64,000 nucleotides of DNA from Polaribacter cellanae. Its GTDB lineage: Bacteria > Bacteroidota > Bacteroidia > Flavobacteriales > Flavobacteriaceae. The stretch is taken from assembly GCF_017569185.1 (NCBI RefSeq), contig NZ_CP071869.1, positions 3,090,001 through 3,154,000 on the forward strand. The letters run 5' to 3'. Both the position numbers and the translations under genes were made by a program. The notes below the pieces were generated by a model that did no database searches, had not been told where the DNA came from, and was given only the letters and a program-made list of their open reading frames with translations. Shown here piece by piece: positions 8,836 to 16,151 of this stretch (within the stretch, counting starts at the first letter, position 1; each line of letters begins with the position of its first letter).

Positions 8836-9291
8836 ATGAAACGTTTAGAAAAGATTTTAAAAAAGAATAAATACATAAAGATTTCATTAAAAAAGATTGC
8901 GACAAATCATTTAGAATTAAAAGCAAAAATTAACGGAGTTAAGGGACGTTTTATTTTAGATACAGGAGCATCTAATTCTTGTGTGGGTTTAAATGCAGTA
9001 GAAAGCTTTAAATTAATAGCAGAAGAAAGTGAAACAAAAGCTGCTGGAGCAGGAGCAACAGATATGGAAACACAACTTTCTGAAAATAATTCACTAAAAA
9101 TTGGCAGTTGGAAAACCAAGAAGTTTAATTTGGTTTTGTTTGATTTATCTCATGTAAATACAGCTTTAACGCAACACAATGCCAAAGAAGTAGATGGTAT
9201 TATTGGCGCAGATATTTTACAAAACGGAAAAGCATTTATAGATTATAATAAGAATGTTTTGTATTTAAAAAAGTTGAAGAAGAATAAGTAA
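8836..9291 (+). CDS. Retropepsin-like aspartic protease family protein
   Basis: A 151-residue protein with a single pepsin-type motif, FILDTGASNSCVG (residues 39-51, catalytic D42), and the later hydrophobic-glycine signature VDGIIGADIL. One DTG per chain means a homodimer is needed for activity, as in clan AA retropepsins. There is no signal peptide or membrane segment, so it should be cytoplasmic. The substrate is unknown. A TAnnTTTG element lies just upstream, and the YqeY gene begins 70 bases downstream, separated by a degraded palindromic repeat, so the two may be co-transcribed. Confidence 0.8.
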   Translation: MKRLEKILKKNKYIKISLKKIATNHLELKAKINGVKGRFILDTGASNSCVGLNAVESFKLIAEESETKAAGAGATDMETQLSENNSLKIGSWKTKKFNLVLFDLSHVNTALTQHNAKEVDGIIGADILQNGKAFIDYNKNVLYLKKLKKNK

Positions 9292-9320
9292 ATAATTAAT
9301 AAAATTCTGAAATAAACAAT

Positions 9321-9347
9321 AAGATACTGAAACAAATTCAGGGTTAA
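9321..9347. repeat. Degraded copy of the CTGAA palindromic repeat
   Basis: ATACTGAAACAAATTCAG resembles the 5729-5749 half of the nqrD/nqrE repeat, and the following AAACTAAAAATATG context is also shared with that site. It lies just upstream of the YqeY gene. Confidence 0.55.
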
Positions 9348-9360
9348 AAAAACTAAAAAT

Positions 9361-9813
9361 ATGAGTTTGCAAAAACAAGTAATGGATAAAATGAAAGAAG
9401 CAATGAAAGCAAAAGACACAGTTGCTTTACAAGCCTTAAGAGCAGTAAAATCGGCTTTTTTATTGGCGAAAACAGAAACAGGTGTTCAAGCAGACTTGAC
9501 AGAAGACCAAGAAATAAAAATTATCCAAAAACAAGTAAAACAAAGAAAAGATAGTGCAGCAATTTTTATAAAACAAGGTAGAGAAGATTTGGCAGCACCA
9601 GAATTAGCAGAAATTGCAGTTTTAGAACAATTTTTACCAGAAGCCATGTCTGAAGAAGCGATTGAAAAAGTTGTTTTAGAAACTATAGAAAAAGTAGGTG
9701 CTTCTGGAATGCAAGATATGGGGAAAGTAATGGGAATTGTTTCTAAAGAATTAGCAGGCAAAGCAGATGGAAAAACCACCTCTATATTAGTTAAAAAGCA
9801 TTTATCGAAATAA
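9361..9813 (+). CDS. GatB/YqeY domain protein
   Basis: A 150-residue protein, full length for the YqeY family. It opens with SLQKQVMDKMKEAMKAKD and carries LRAVKSAFLLAKTE, YqeY-type KQRKDSAAIFIKQGREDLA, EIAVLEQFLPEAMSEEAIE and the C-terminal GKVMGIVSKELAGKADG. The family resembles the tRNA-binding tail domain of the GatB amidotransferase subunit, but free-standing YqeY has no settled function. No catalytic residues are expected. It is followed by a dispersed repeat and then by tRNA-Arg. Confidence 0.93.
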   Translation: MSLQKQVMDKMKEAMKAKDTVALQALRAVKSAFLLAKTETGVQADLTEDQEIKIIQKQVKQRKDSAAIFIKQGREDLAAPELAEIAVLEQFLPEAMSEEAIEKVVLETIEKVGASGMQDMGKVMGIVSKELAGKADGKTTSILVKKHLSK

Positions 9814-9818
9814 TTTTA

Positions 9819-9893
9819 ATGTCATTTCGAGCTTGTGGAGAAATCTAAACCAAAATATAGATTTTTTTAAACTTTGTTTAAAATGACAAGAAT
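9819..9893. repeat. Dispersed imperfect inverted repeat
   Basis: The segment starts GTCATTTCGAG and ends AAAATGAC, with nested AAATCTA / TAGATTT arms. This is the layout of the GTCAT...ATGAC type of intergenic repeat common in Flavobacteriaceae; another copy is at 14029-14096. Confidence 0.55.
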
Positions 9894-9913
9894 TTTTATA
9901 TAAATTAAAATTT

Positions 9914-9987
9914 GGCTCCATAGTTCAACTGAATAGAATATCAGATTTCGGCTCTGAGGGTTGCAGGTTTGAATCCTGCTGGAGTCA
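9914..9987 (+). tRNA. tRNA-Arg, anticodon UCG
   Basis: A 74-base cloverleaf: acceptor GGCTCCA / TGGAGTC (9914-9920 / 9980-9986, one G-U), D stem GTTC / GAAT, anticodon stem TCAGA / TCTGA around loop TTTCGGC with anticodon TCG at 9948-9950, a 5-base variable loop, T stem GCAGG / CCTGC and discriminator A73. CCA is not encoded. The near-invariant elbow pair G19-C56 is replaced at both positions: A at 9932 (19) and T at 9970 (56), so an A-U pair could still form. Confidence 0.93.
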
Positions 9988-9997
9988 CTAATAAACT

Positions 9998-10039
9998 ACC
10001 ATTAAGATTTTTTTTTAAAAATTTCTTGATGGTTTTTTT
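9998..10039 (+). terminator. Intrinsic terminator after tRNA-Arg
   Basis: ACCATTAAG at 9998-10006 pairs with CTTGATGGT at 10025-10033 (9 bp, one G-U), followed by a T run. It lies 10 bases after the tRNA end. Confidence 0.75.
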
Positions 10040-10140
10040 ATTATGCAATACAACTTTAAAAAACTTTTTTTAATGATAAAAATCATACATATTTTTTTTC
10101 TTTTTTTTGAAATTTGTTAAATAACTTTAAAACAAATGAA

Positions 10141-10557
10141 ATGAAAAAAAGAACACCAATATCAGAAATTATGACTAGGGAATTAGTTACTATAAGTAGT
10201 ACAGATAGTCTAGAAAAAGCAGAGAAATTATTTAAAGAGAAAAAAATTAGACACATACCTGTAGTTCGAAATAAAGAAATAATAGGAATGTTAAGCTATA
10301 CCGATATTTTAAGAATTAGTTTCGCGGATATTACCGAAGATGAGAAAAATGTGGATACGTTCGTATACGACATGTTTACAATTAACCAAGTAATGGCTAA
10401 AGATGTTTGTATGGTCTCTCCAGATACAACAATTAAAGAAGTGTCAGAATTATTATCTAAAAAAGAGTTTCACGCACTTCCTGTAGTAGAAGATGGAGAG
10501 TTGGTAGGTATGGTTACAACTACAGATTTAATTAATTACTTAATAGCACAATTTTAG
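10141..10557 (+). CDS. CBS-domain pair protein
   Basis: A protein of 138 residues made almost entirely of two CBS domains: the first around TPISEIMTRELVTISSTDSL to GMLSYTDILRIS, the second around VMAKDVCMVSPDTTIKEV to GMVTTTDLINYL. Such pairs bind adenine nucleotides (AMP, ATP or SAM) and act as energy or ligand sensors; no catalytic domain is attached, so the partner is unknown. An upstream TTG at 10114 is in frame, but ATG at 10141 gives the standard MKKRTPISEIM start. It stands alone, convergent with the FAD oxidoreductase gene. Confidence 0.92.
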   Translation: MKKRTPISEIMTRELVTISSTDSLEKAEKLFKEKKIRHIPVVRNKEIIGMLSYTDILRISFADITEDEKNVDTFVYDMFTINQVMAKDVCMVSPDTTIKEVSELLSKKEFHALPVVEDGELVGMVTTTDLINYLIAQF

Positions 10558-10571
10558 TTTTTAAAAATTAG

Positions 10572-10600
10572 AAAGAGAGAGGCTTTTTTAGCTTCTCTCT
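10572..10600. terminator. Bidirectional terminator between convergent genes
   Basis: AGAGAGAGGC pairs with GCTTCTCTCT around a T-rich loop. It lies between the CBS gene (plus) and the FAD oxidoreductase gene (minus), overlapping the stop codon of the latter at 10599. Confidence 0.6.
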
Positions 10601-11879
10601 ATTTATATTCAGAAGTCAACTCATCTACAATTAACCCGTCTTCTAAAGTTTGTATAACACCCATTGCAGCTCGTTCTCCAGAAATTATGGCTGCGTTTAA
10701 AGAGCCATTTAACAATTGGTCTCCCGCTAAAAATATGGTAGATTTTAATTTGGTTTCTGTACTTGAAATTTCATATTGAAGATTCGTTAATTTGGGTAAT
10801 GCTTTTTTAATTTGATAGCGTTTTATAAACTTTTTCACATCAATATTACAGCGTATTTTCAAATCTTCGGTTACTTTTAAAATAAAATCTAAATCGTTTA
10901 AATTATGTTCTTTTACAACAGTTACAGATAGTAATTCTTTATTTCCTTTATTTGAAGTGGCAACACTTGTATGATAAAATATATTATTAATTAGTGTATT
11001 TTTATCTGCAATTAAACCAATTAAAGGTTTTTTAATAACCCTTTTATCTGTTTCAAAATATAAGGTTTCGCAACTTTTCCAATTGGTTTCTTGGTTTTTT
11101 AGGTTAGAAATTAATGGACCAGCGTCAGTTGCGATAATGGTAATATGGCTTTCTACAATTTCTTCGTTTTCTAAAATAATTTGGTTGTCTTTTACTTCTT
11201 TTACTGGCGAATTAAATTTAAAAGTGGTGTTTTTTAATTTATCTTTTAATTGATTTGGAATTGCTTGAATTCCGTTTTTGGGAATTACAGCCATACCATT
11301 ACCAAACATTTTATAAACGAATTCAAACATTCTACTTGAAGTTTCTAATTTAGCTTCTAAGAAAATTCCGCTAAAAAAAGGTTTGAAGAAATCTTCGATA
11401 ATTTCATCAGAAAAACCAAAATTTTGTAAATAGTTTAACGTTGTTGTTTCCTCAGTTTTAAAAATGGAAGCAATTTTCTTTTTCTTTAAGAGAGTATTTA
11501 ATTTTAAGATTTTTACTTTATCAGAAAAAGTACCAACAGAAGCTGTTAATGTTGAAAATAATAAAGAGATGTTTCTTAAAGGATCTCCAATAGTTTGCAA
11601 TTTTCCATCTTTAAAAATAGTAGCTCCCGATAAAAATTCTTGCAGTTCTAAAGCATTATAATCTAAATATTTTTTAGCTGCAGGATAAGAAGAAAGCAAT
11701 ACTTGAAAACCACGATCTAAAGTATAACCATCTACAACATCCGATTTTACTCGACCACCAACAGAATTTGAAGCTTCAATAATTGTTGGGTAGTAACCAT
11801 GGTTTTCTAAAATCTGAGCAGCGATTAAACCACTAATTCCTGCTCCAATAATATGTATTTTATATCTTGATTTCTTCAT
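10599..11879 (-). CDS. NAD(P)/FAD-dependent oxidoreductase, amine-oxidase type
   Basis: A 426-residue flavoprotein. The N-terminal Rossmann motif is complete (HIIGAGISGLIAAQILENHG, about residues 9-28), followed by the flavin amine oxidase signature IIEASNSVGGRVKSD and LDRGFQVLL. The C-terminal FAD contact FLAGDQLLNGSLNAAIISGE is also present. The family covers monoamine oxidases, phytoene desaturases and protoporphyrinogen oxidase relatives; the substrate cannot be read from sequence. Its start overlaps the end of the exonuclease gene by 20 bases, so it is the last gene of an rpe - exonuclease - oxidoreductase operon. Confidence 0.88.
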   Translation of the reverse strand: MKKSRYKIHIIGAGISGLIAAQILENHGYYPTIIEASNSVGGRVKSDVVDGYTLDRGFQVLLSSYPAAKKYLDYNALELQEFLSGATIFKDGKLQTIGDPLRNISLLFSTLTASVGTFSDKVKILKLNTLLKKKKIASIFKTEETTTLNYLQNFGFSDEIIEDFFKPFFSGIFLEAKLETSSRMFEFVYKMFGNGMAVIPKNGIQAIPNQLKDKLKNTTFKFNSPVKEVKDNQIILENEEIVESHITIIATDAGPLISNLKNQETNWKSCETLYFETDKRVIKKPLIGLIADKNTLINNIFYHTSVATSNKGNKELLSVTVVKEHNLNDLDFILKVTEDLKIRCNIDVKKFIKRYQIKKALPKLTNLQYEISSTETKLKSTIFLAGDQLLNGSLNAAIISGERAAMGVIQTLEDGLIVDELTSEYK

Positions 11880-13248
11880 TTTCTAAATCTTTTAAATCTT
11901 CTTTTTTACGGATGTAAGCAGTCAATATTTTTTGAATATCGCTATTGTCTTTCTGTGGTTGTACAAAAAATTGATAATCTTCTGGACTTTCTAATTGTGC
12001 ATCTTGGTTTACATCTAAATACCCAAAACCTTTGTAATTTCCATCTAAAATTAGTACAAAACCAATTTCATTTGGTGTTCTTCCAGTTTCTTTTAAAACG
12101 ATATTTTTAGAACCAATACTTGCAGAAATAATGGCTTCTTGTACTCGCTTATTATAATTTTCTGCGGTTTCTTTATCGCAACAAACGCCTCTACATTCTT
12201 TAATTTTATGATGAAAACAACTGGCAACATTGGTTTGTAAATGACAATACTTAGGACACAATTCAAATTCCTGACACAGATTTTCTAAAAACGTTCTACA
12301 AGCTGTTAACGAGAAGAAACTCATAATTGGGTTTGGAGTTAACTTTATCTTGTTAAAAGCCAAATGGATAATTCCTTTTTGGTCTTCGTAGGTAAAAAGC
12401 CCTATTGCTTCTCTATTGTGTTTTTGTGCTCGATTGTATTTTGGATAGCGATGTTTTATTTCAGCAGATTCCAATAATAAAGCCAATAATTCACTTCCAG
12501 TTTCTGTGCAAGAAATATGTGCAGTTTCTATACACATTTCTTGTTCTTTTTTCTTTCGGTCGTAAAAATGACTAATTACTCTCTGTTTGATGTTGTTGGC
12601 TTTTCCAACATAAATAACTTCCTTTTTATCATTTTTAAAATAATAAACGCCATGTTTTTCAGGTAAATTGTCTACTATTTTTTTATCTAAAAGTGGAGGT
12701 AGAGTAGCTTGTCTCGATTTTGGGTTTAAAAAAGAATTAATTGTAAAATTGGTATCTCTTTCTATAATTCTTCGAAATAATTCTACTGTTGCTTCTGCAT
12801 CGCCTTTTGCTCTGTGTCTTCCATTAATTGAAATGTTTTCTACACTGCAAATATTACCCAAACTATAAGAACGCAAACCAGGAATTATTTTTCTCGACAA
12901 ACGAACTGTACAGAGCTTTTTTCGTTTAAAATCGAAACTCAATCGCTTGAATTCTTCTTTTATAATATTGTAATCGAAATTTACATTATGTGCAACAAAA
13001 ATGGTGTCTTGTGTAATTTCTTCCACTTGTTTTGCAATCTCGCAAAACTTAGGTGCGTTTCTTACCATAGCATTTGTTATGCCAGTAAGATTGGTTATAA
13101 AAGGCGGAATGTTTTGTTCGGGATTTACTAGAGATGTAAACTCATTTACCACAGTTTTTCCATCAAAAATTAAAACAGATATTTCGGTTATTTTTTGGCC
13201 TTTATATCCGTTTCCTGTGGTTTCTATGTCTACAACAGCGTATAACAA
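11860..13248 (-). CDS. DnaQ-type 3'-5' exonuclease fused to a GIY-YIG nuclease domain
   Basis: A 462-residue two-nuclease fusion. The exonuclease has ExoI DIETTGNG (residues 7-14), ExoII HNVNFDYN and ExoIII HRAKGDAEAT. It is followed, near residue 205, by a GIY-YIG core (GVYYFKNDKKEVIYVGKANNIKQRV) and a Cys-rich C-terminal region like UvrC/Cho relatives. The fusion is common in Bacteroidota and probably acts in DNA repair; the exact role is not established. The only plausible start is TTG at 13248, immediately after the rpe stop (TAATTG); it places DIETTG at the expected distance from the N-terminus. Confidence 0.9.
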   Translation of the reverse strand: MLYAVVDIETTGNGYKGQKITEISVLIFDGKTVVNEFTSLVNPEQNIPPFITNLTGITNAMVRNAPKFCEIAKQVEEITQDTIFVAHNVNFDYNIIKEEFKRLSFDFKRKKLCTVRLSRKIIPGLRSYSLGNICSVENISINGRHRAKGDAEATVELFRRIIERDTNFTINSFLNPKSRQATLPPLLDKKIVDNLPEKHGVYYFKNDKKEVIYVGKANNIKQRVISHFYDRKKKEQEMCIETAHISCTETGSELLALLLESAEIKHRYPKYNRAQKHNREAIGLFTYEDQKGIIHLAFNKIKLTPNPIMSFFSLTACRTFLENLCQEFELCPKYCHLQTNVASCFHHKIKECRGVCCDKETAENYNKRVQEAIISASIGSKNIVLKETGRTPNEIGFVLILDGNYKGFGYLDVNQDAQLESPEDYQFFVQPQKDNSDIQKILTAYIRKKEDLKDLENEEIKI

Positions 13249-13905
13249 TTATGTGATTATGTTTTTTAAATCGGCAATGGTTTCTGTTGGGTTTTCTGCG
13301 CCAAAAACGTAACTTCCTGCGACTAAAACATTGGCTCCAGCTTCAATTAATTCGTTAGCATTTTTGTTGGTAACTCCACCATCAATTTCTATTTGACAAG
13401 CAGATTTAGAGAATTCGATTAAGTGTTTTAATTGAGATGTTTTTTTGTAGGTATTTTCGATAAAAGATTGTCCGCCAAAACCTGGGTTTACACTCATGAT
13501 ACAAACCAAATCTAAATCTGCAATTATATCTTCTAAAACAGCAATTGGAGTATGTGGGTTTAATGCAACTCCTGCTTTCATTCCTGTTGCTTTTATGGCT
13601 TGTACTGTTCTGTGTAAATGTGTACAAGCTTCGTAATGAACTGTTAAAACATTCGCACCTAAATTTGCAAATGTTTGTATGTATTGGTCTGGATTTACAA
13701 TCATTAAATGCACATCTATTGTTTTTTTAGCGTGTTTAGAAATTGCTTTTAAAACGGGCATTCCAAAAGAAATGTTGGGTACAAAAACACCATCCATAAT
13801 ATCAATATGAAACCAATCTGCTTCACTATTGTTTACCATTTCGATGTCTCTTTGTAAGTTGGCGAAATCTGCCGCTAAAATTGAAGGTGCAATTAGATTA
13901 CTCAT
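13249..13905 (-). CDS. rpe: Ribulose-phosphate 3-epimerase
   Basis: A 218-residue TIM-barrel enzyme that interconverts ribulose 5-phosphate and xylulose 5-phosphate in the pentose phosphate pathway. The family signatures are all present: IAPSILAADFANL at the start, WFHIDIMDGVFVPNISFG, HLMIVNP, MSVNPGFGGQSFI and the phosphate-binding EIDGGVT...AGANVLVAGSYVF. Length is normal. It is the first gene of a three-gene minus-strand operon; the next gene starts on the base after its stop. A TACCTTTG promoter element lies about 32 bases upstream. Confidence 0.97.
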   Translation of the reverse strand: MSNLIAPSILAADFANLQRDIEMVNNSEADWFHIDIMDGVFVPNISFGMPVLKAISKHAKKTIDVHLMIVNPDQYIQTFANLGANVLTVHYEACTHLHRTVQAIKATGMKAGVALNPHTPIAVLEDIIADLDLVCIMSVNPGFGGQSFIENTYKKTSQLKHLIEFSKSACQIEIDGGVTNKNANELIEAGANVLVAGSYVFGAENPTETIADLKNIIT

Positions 13906-13936
13906 TATTTTTTTTTGATTGTAATGTTATTTTTTA

Positions 13937-13971
13937 CAAAGGTAATTAAATTTTTGCTCGAAATGTTGCAA
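13937..13971 (-). promoter_or_regulatory. Candidate promoter of rpe
   Basis: On the minus strand TACCTTTG (13944-13937) fits TAnnTTTG and a TTG at 13971-13969 lies 24 bases upstream, one base beyond the usual 17-23 spacing. Confidence 0.5.
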
Positions 13972-14028
13972 AGCCTCAAAGTTGAATGCTTTAAATGAGA
14001 CTTAAACTGTGACTGGAAACCATAAAGT

Positions 14029-14096
14029 TTGTCATGCTGGAAACATCTCATCCAAGAGTGAATAATATATAGTGAAATTCCTTTAGTAATGACAGA
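14029..14096. repeat. Dispersed inverted repeat between rpe and rpoD
   Basis: The block begins TTGTCATGCTGG and ends GTAATGACAG, giving GTCAT / ATGAC ends around an AT-rich centre, as at 9819-9893. Short open frames over this block read as repeat-derived, not as genes. Confidence 0.5.
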
Positions 14097-14170
14097 TTGG
14101 GTGGGAATTTTGTGGGTAAAATGAATAAGAAATAAGTATGTGGTAATTGAAATAGCTTGCAAGTACACTT

Positions 14171-14240
14171 AGCCCTGATTGAAACGGCATCCTTTTTGTT
14201 TTTTAACAAAAAGATATAGTGGAAAGCAGGAAATAGCTCC
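14171..14240. ncRNA. Candidate structured RNA element downstream of rpoD
   Basis: A 70-base block that folds well: the ends AGC...GCT pair, CCTG pairs with CAGG, and an inner hairpin has ATC and TTTTTGTT pairing with AACAAAAA and GAT around a T loop. From memory, blocks reading AGCCCTGAT...GGCATCC...GATATAG...AGCAGGAAATAGCTCC recur in intergenic regions of many Flavobacteriaceae. I cannot assign a function or say which strand is used; the sequence is given in the plus orientation. It is next to the rpoD terminator, which reads into it from the other strand. Confidence 0.45.
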
Positions 14241-14242
14241 AA

Positions 14243-14277
14243 AAAAAAAAACTCTCAAAAATTAATTTGAGAGTTTA
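14243..14277 (-). terminator. Intrinsic terminator of rpoD
   Basis: On the minus strand AAACTCTCAAA pairs with TTTGAGAGTTT and is followed by a run of T (plus-strand A run from 14241). It lies 36 bases after the rpoD stop. Confidence 0.85.
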
Positions 14278-14312
14278 AATATAAAGTAACAAGGAAGCAT
14301 GCTTCTTTGTTG

Positions 14313-15176
14313 TTATCCTAAGTATGTCATTAAAATTTTACTTCTAGAAGTATGTTTTAATCTACGAATTGCTTTTTCTTTAATTTGGCGAACTCTTTCT
14401 CTTGTTAAATCGAAAGTTTCTCCAATCTCTTCTAAAGTCATTGGTTGGTGTTCTCCTAAACCGAAATATAATTTTACAACATCTGCTTCACGAGGTGTTA
14501 ATGTTTCTAAGGCTCTGTTAATCTCGATTCGTAAAGATTCGTGTAATAATTTACGATCAGGATTTGGAGATTCTCCAGAGTTTAAAACATCGTATAAATT
14601 CGAGTCTTCACCTTCAATTAATGGAGCATCCATAGATACGTGACGTCCAGAATTTTTCATCGATTCTTTTACGTCGTTTACAGTCATGTCTAGTTTCTTC
14701 GCAATTTCTTCGGCACTTGGTGGACGCTCGTTTTCTTGTTCTAAGAAAGCGTACATTTTATTAATTTTATTGATAGAGCCAATTTTATTTAACGGTAAAC
14801 GTACAATACGAGATTGTTCTGCTAATGCTTGTAAGATCGATTGACGAATCCACCAAACTGCGTATGATATAAATTTAAAACCTCTAGTTTCGTCGAAACG
14901 TTTTGCAGCTTTAATTAAGCCTAAATTACCTTCATTAATTAAATCTGGTAAGGTTAATCCTTGGTTTTGGTATTGTTTTGCCACAGAAACTACAAAACGC
15001 AAATTTGCTTTTGTTAATTTTTCTAGAGCTCTTTGGTCTCCTGCTTTAATTAACTGCGCTAATTCTACTTCTTCATCTGCAGTAATCAAATCTACTTTAC
15101 CAATTTCTTGTAAATATTTGTCTAAGGAAGCAGTTTCTCTATTGGTAACCTGCTTGGTAATTTTAAGTTGTCTCAT
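14313..15176 (-). CDS. rpoD: Primary RNA polymerase sigma factor (RpoD/SigA type)
   Basis: A 287-residue sigma-70 protein, the short form typical of the housekeeping sigma factor in Bacteroidota. Region 1.2 is [20 protein letters not shown], region 2 contains [16 protein letters not shown]...[18 protein letters not shown] and [16 protein letters not shown], region 3 follows, and region 4 ends with [16 protein letters not shown] and [22 protein letters not shown]. The large N-terminal region 1.1 seen in proteobacteria is absent, as expected. In this group it reads promoters of the TTG / TAnnTTTG type, several of which are marked in this window. It has its own terminator. Confidence 0.95.
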   Translation of the reverse strand: MRQLKITKQVTNRETASLDKYLQEIGKVDLITADEEVELAQLIKAGDQRALEKLTKANLRFVVSVAKQYQNQGLTLPDLINEGNLGLIKAAKRFDETRGFKFISYAVWWIRQSILQALAEQSRIVRLPLNKIGSINKINKMYAFLEQENERPPSAEEIAKKLDMTVNDVKESMKNSGRHVSMDAPLIEGEDSNLYDVLNSGESPNPDRKLLHESLRIEINRALETLTPREADVVKLYFGLGEHQPMTLEEIGETFDLTRERVRQIKEKAIRRLKHTSRSKILMTYLG

Positions 15177-15382
15177 GTATTGTAAACTGTAAGCTTTTTA
15201 AGATTATCGAGAGGCTTACAATTACTTATACGTAAGAAAACTACTTTATGTTACAAAAATTTTTATTTTTTTTAAATAAATAAAATGGGGTTTTATAAAA
15301 AGACAAAAAGTTACCATTTAACGAAAGAATACGACTGCTTATCTTTTTTGTTTAATTTAAGTGTGACTTAATTTGTTACTTA

Positions 15383-15967
15383 GTGTCAAAATTAAGAACA
15401 TTGAAAACATTAACAGCCAGAGTTACCGACGAAGAATTAGTATTTGAAATAGTAAGAACCAACAATACAGAGTTGTTTGCAACTTTATATGATCGATTTT
15501 CTACTGTAGTTTATAACAAATGTTATAGTTTTTCTAAAAATAGGCAGGAAGCAGAAGATTTAATGCAAGATGTTTTTGTAAGATTGTTTGTGAAATTAAG
15601 AACCTTTAAAGGAAATTCTAAATTTTCTACTTGGTTATATTCTTTTACTTATAATTTTTGTGTGAATTATGTTCAGAGAGATCATCATAAAAAAAGAGAA
15701 AGAATAACAGTTGTAACAGATCAAATTAAAGAAGAAAACTCTTTTGAAGAAATTGAAGACAATAGTTTATTTGAATTAAAATCTAAAAAATTAGCAAAGG
15801 CATTAGCCTTAATAGAACCATCAGATAAAATGATTTTATTAATGAAATACCAAGATGAAAAAAGCATTAAAGAGATTAAAGATATTTTAAATATTGGCGA
15901 GAGTGCCGTTAAAATGCGAATTAAAAGAGCAAAACAAAAAGTAGTTAAATTATACGAAGAGTTGTAA
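15383..15967 (+). CDS. ECF-like sigma-70 family RNA polymerase sigma factor
   Basis: A 194-residue sigma factor with only regions 2 and 4: DRFSTVVYNKCYSFSKNRQEAEDLMQDVFVRLF then FSTWLYSFTYNFCVNYVQRD, and after an acidic linker ALIEPSDKMILLMKYQD and IKDILNIGESAVKMRIKRAKQKV. The start is GTG at 15383 (MSKLRTLKTLTARVTDEELV); no ATG fits. It is divergent from the primary sigma gene across about 200 bases. A 59-codon gene begins 4 bases after its stop, which makes that small protein a candidate partner or regulator. The regulon cannot be read from the sequence. Confidence 0.9.
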   Translation: MSKLRTLKTLTARVTDEELVFEIVRTNNTELFATLYDRFSTVVYNKCYSFSKNRQEAEDLMQDVFVRLFVKLRTFKGNSKFSTWLYSFTYNFCVNYVQRDHHKKRERITVVTDQIKEENSFEEIEDNSLFELKSKKLAKALALIEPSDKMILLMKYQDEKSIKEIKDILNIGESAVKMRIKRAKQKVVKLYEEL

Positions 15968-15971
15968 AGTA

Positions 15972-16151
15972 ATGAGCAATCCGTTTAAAAAAATTCTCCC
16001 AAATCACAAAGCTTCTCCAATCGTAAAGAAGAAAGTACTTTTAGACACAAGTATGGTAAAACGCACGTTAGATGTTGCAGATAAATATGTTCTTAAATAT
16101 CCAAAAACACTTACAGATTTTTTTATTGGAAAAAAAACGGACGAATTTTAA
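15972..16151 (+). CDS. Small conserved protein linked to the sigma factor
   Basis: An open frame of 59 codons, MSNPFKKILPNHKASPIVKK through KKTDEF, starting 4 bases after the sigma factor stop on the same strand, so co-translation is likely. It is basic, with no signal peptide or membrane helix and no zinc-binding HxxxCxxC anti-sigma motif. I recall similar short proteins next to this sigma factor in other Flavobacteriaceae, but this is memory. A role in controlling the sigma factor is inference from position only. Its stop codon overlaps the convergent gene's stop by 4 bases. Confidence 0.7.
   Translation: MSNPFKKILPNHKASPIVKKKVLLDTSMVKRTLDVADKYVLKYPKTLTDFFIGKKTDEF

Noticed and set aside
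13905..14242. Small minus-strand proteins of 60-90 residues upstream of rpe
   Set aside because: They lie over dispersed repeats and the structured block at 14171-14240, overlap each other in different frames and have no family-like content.
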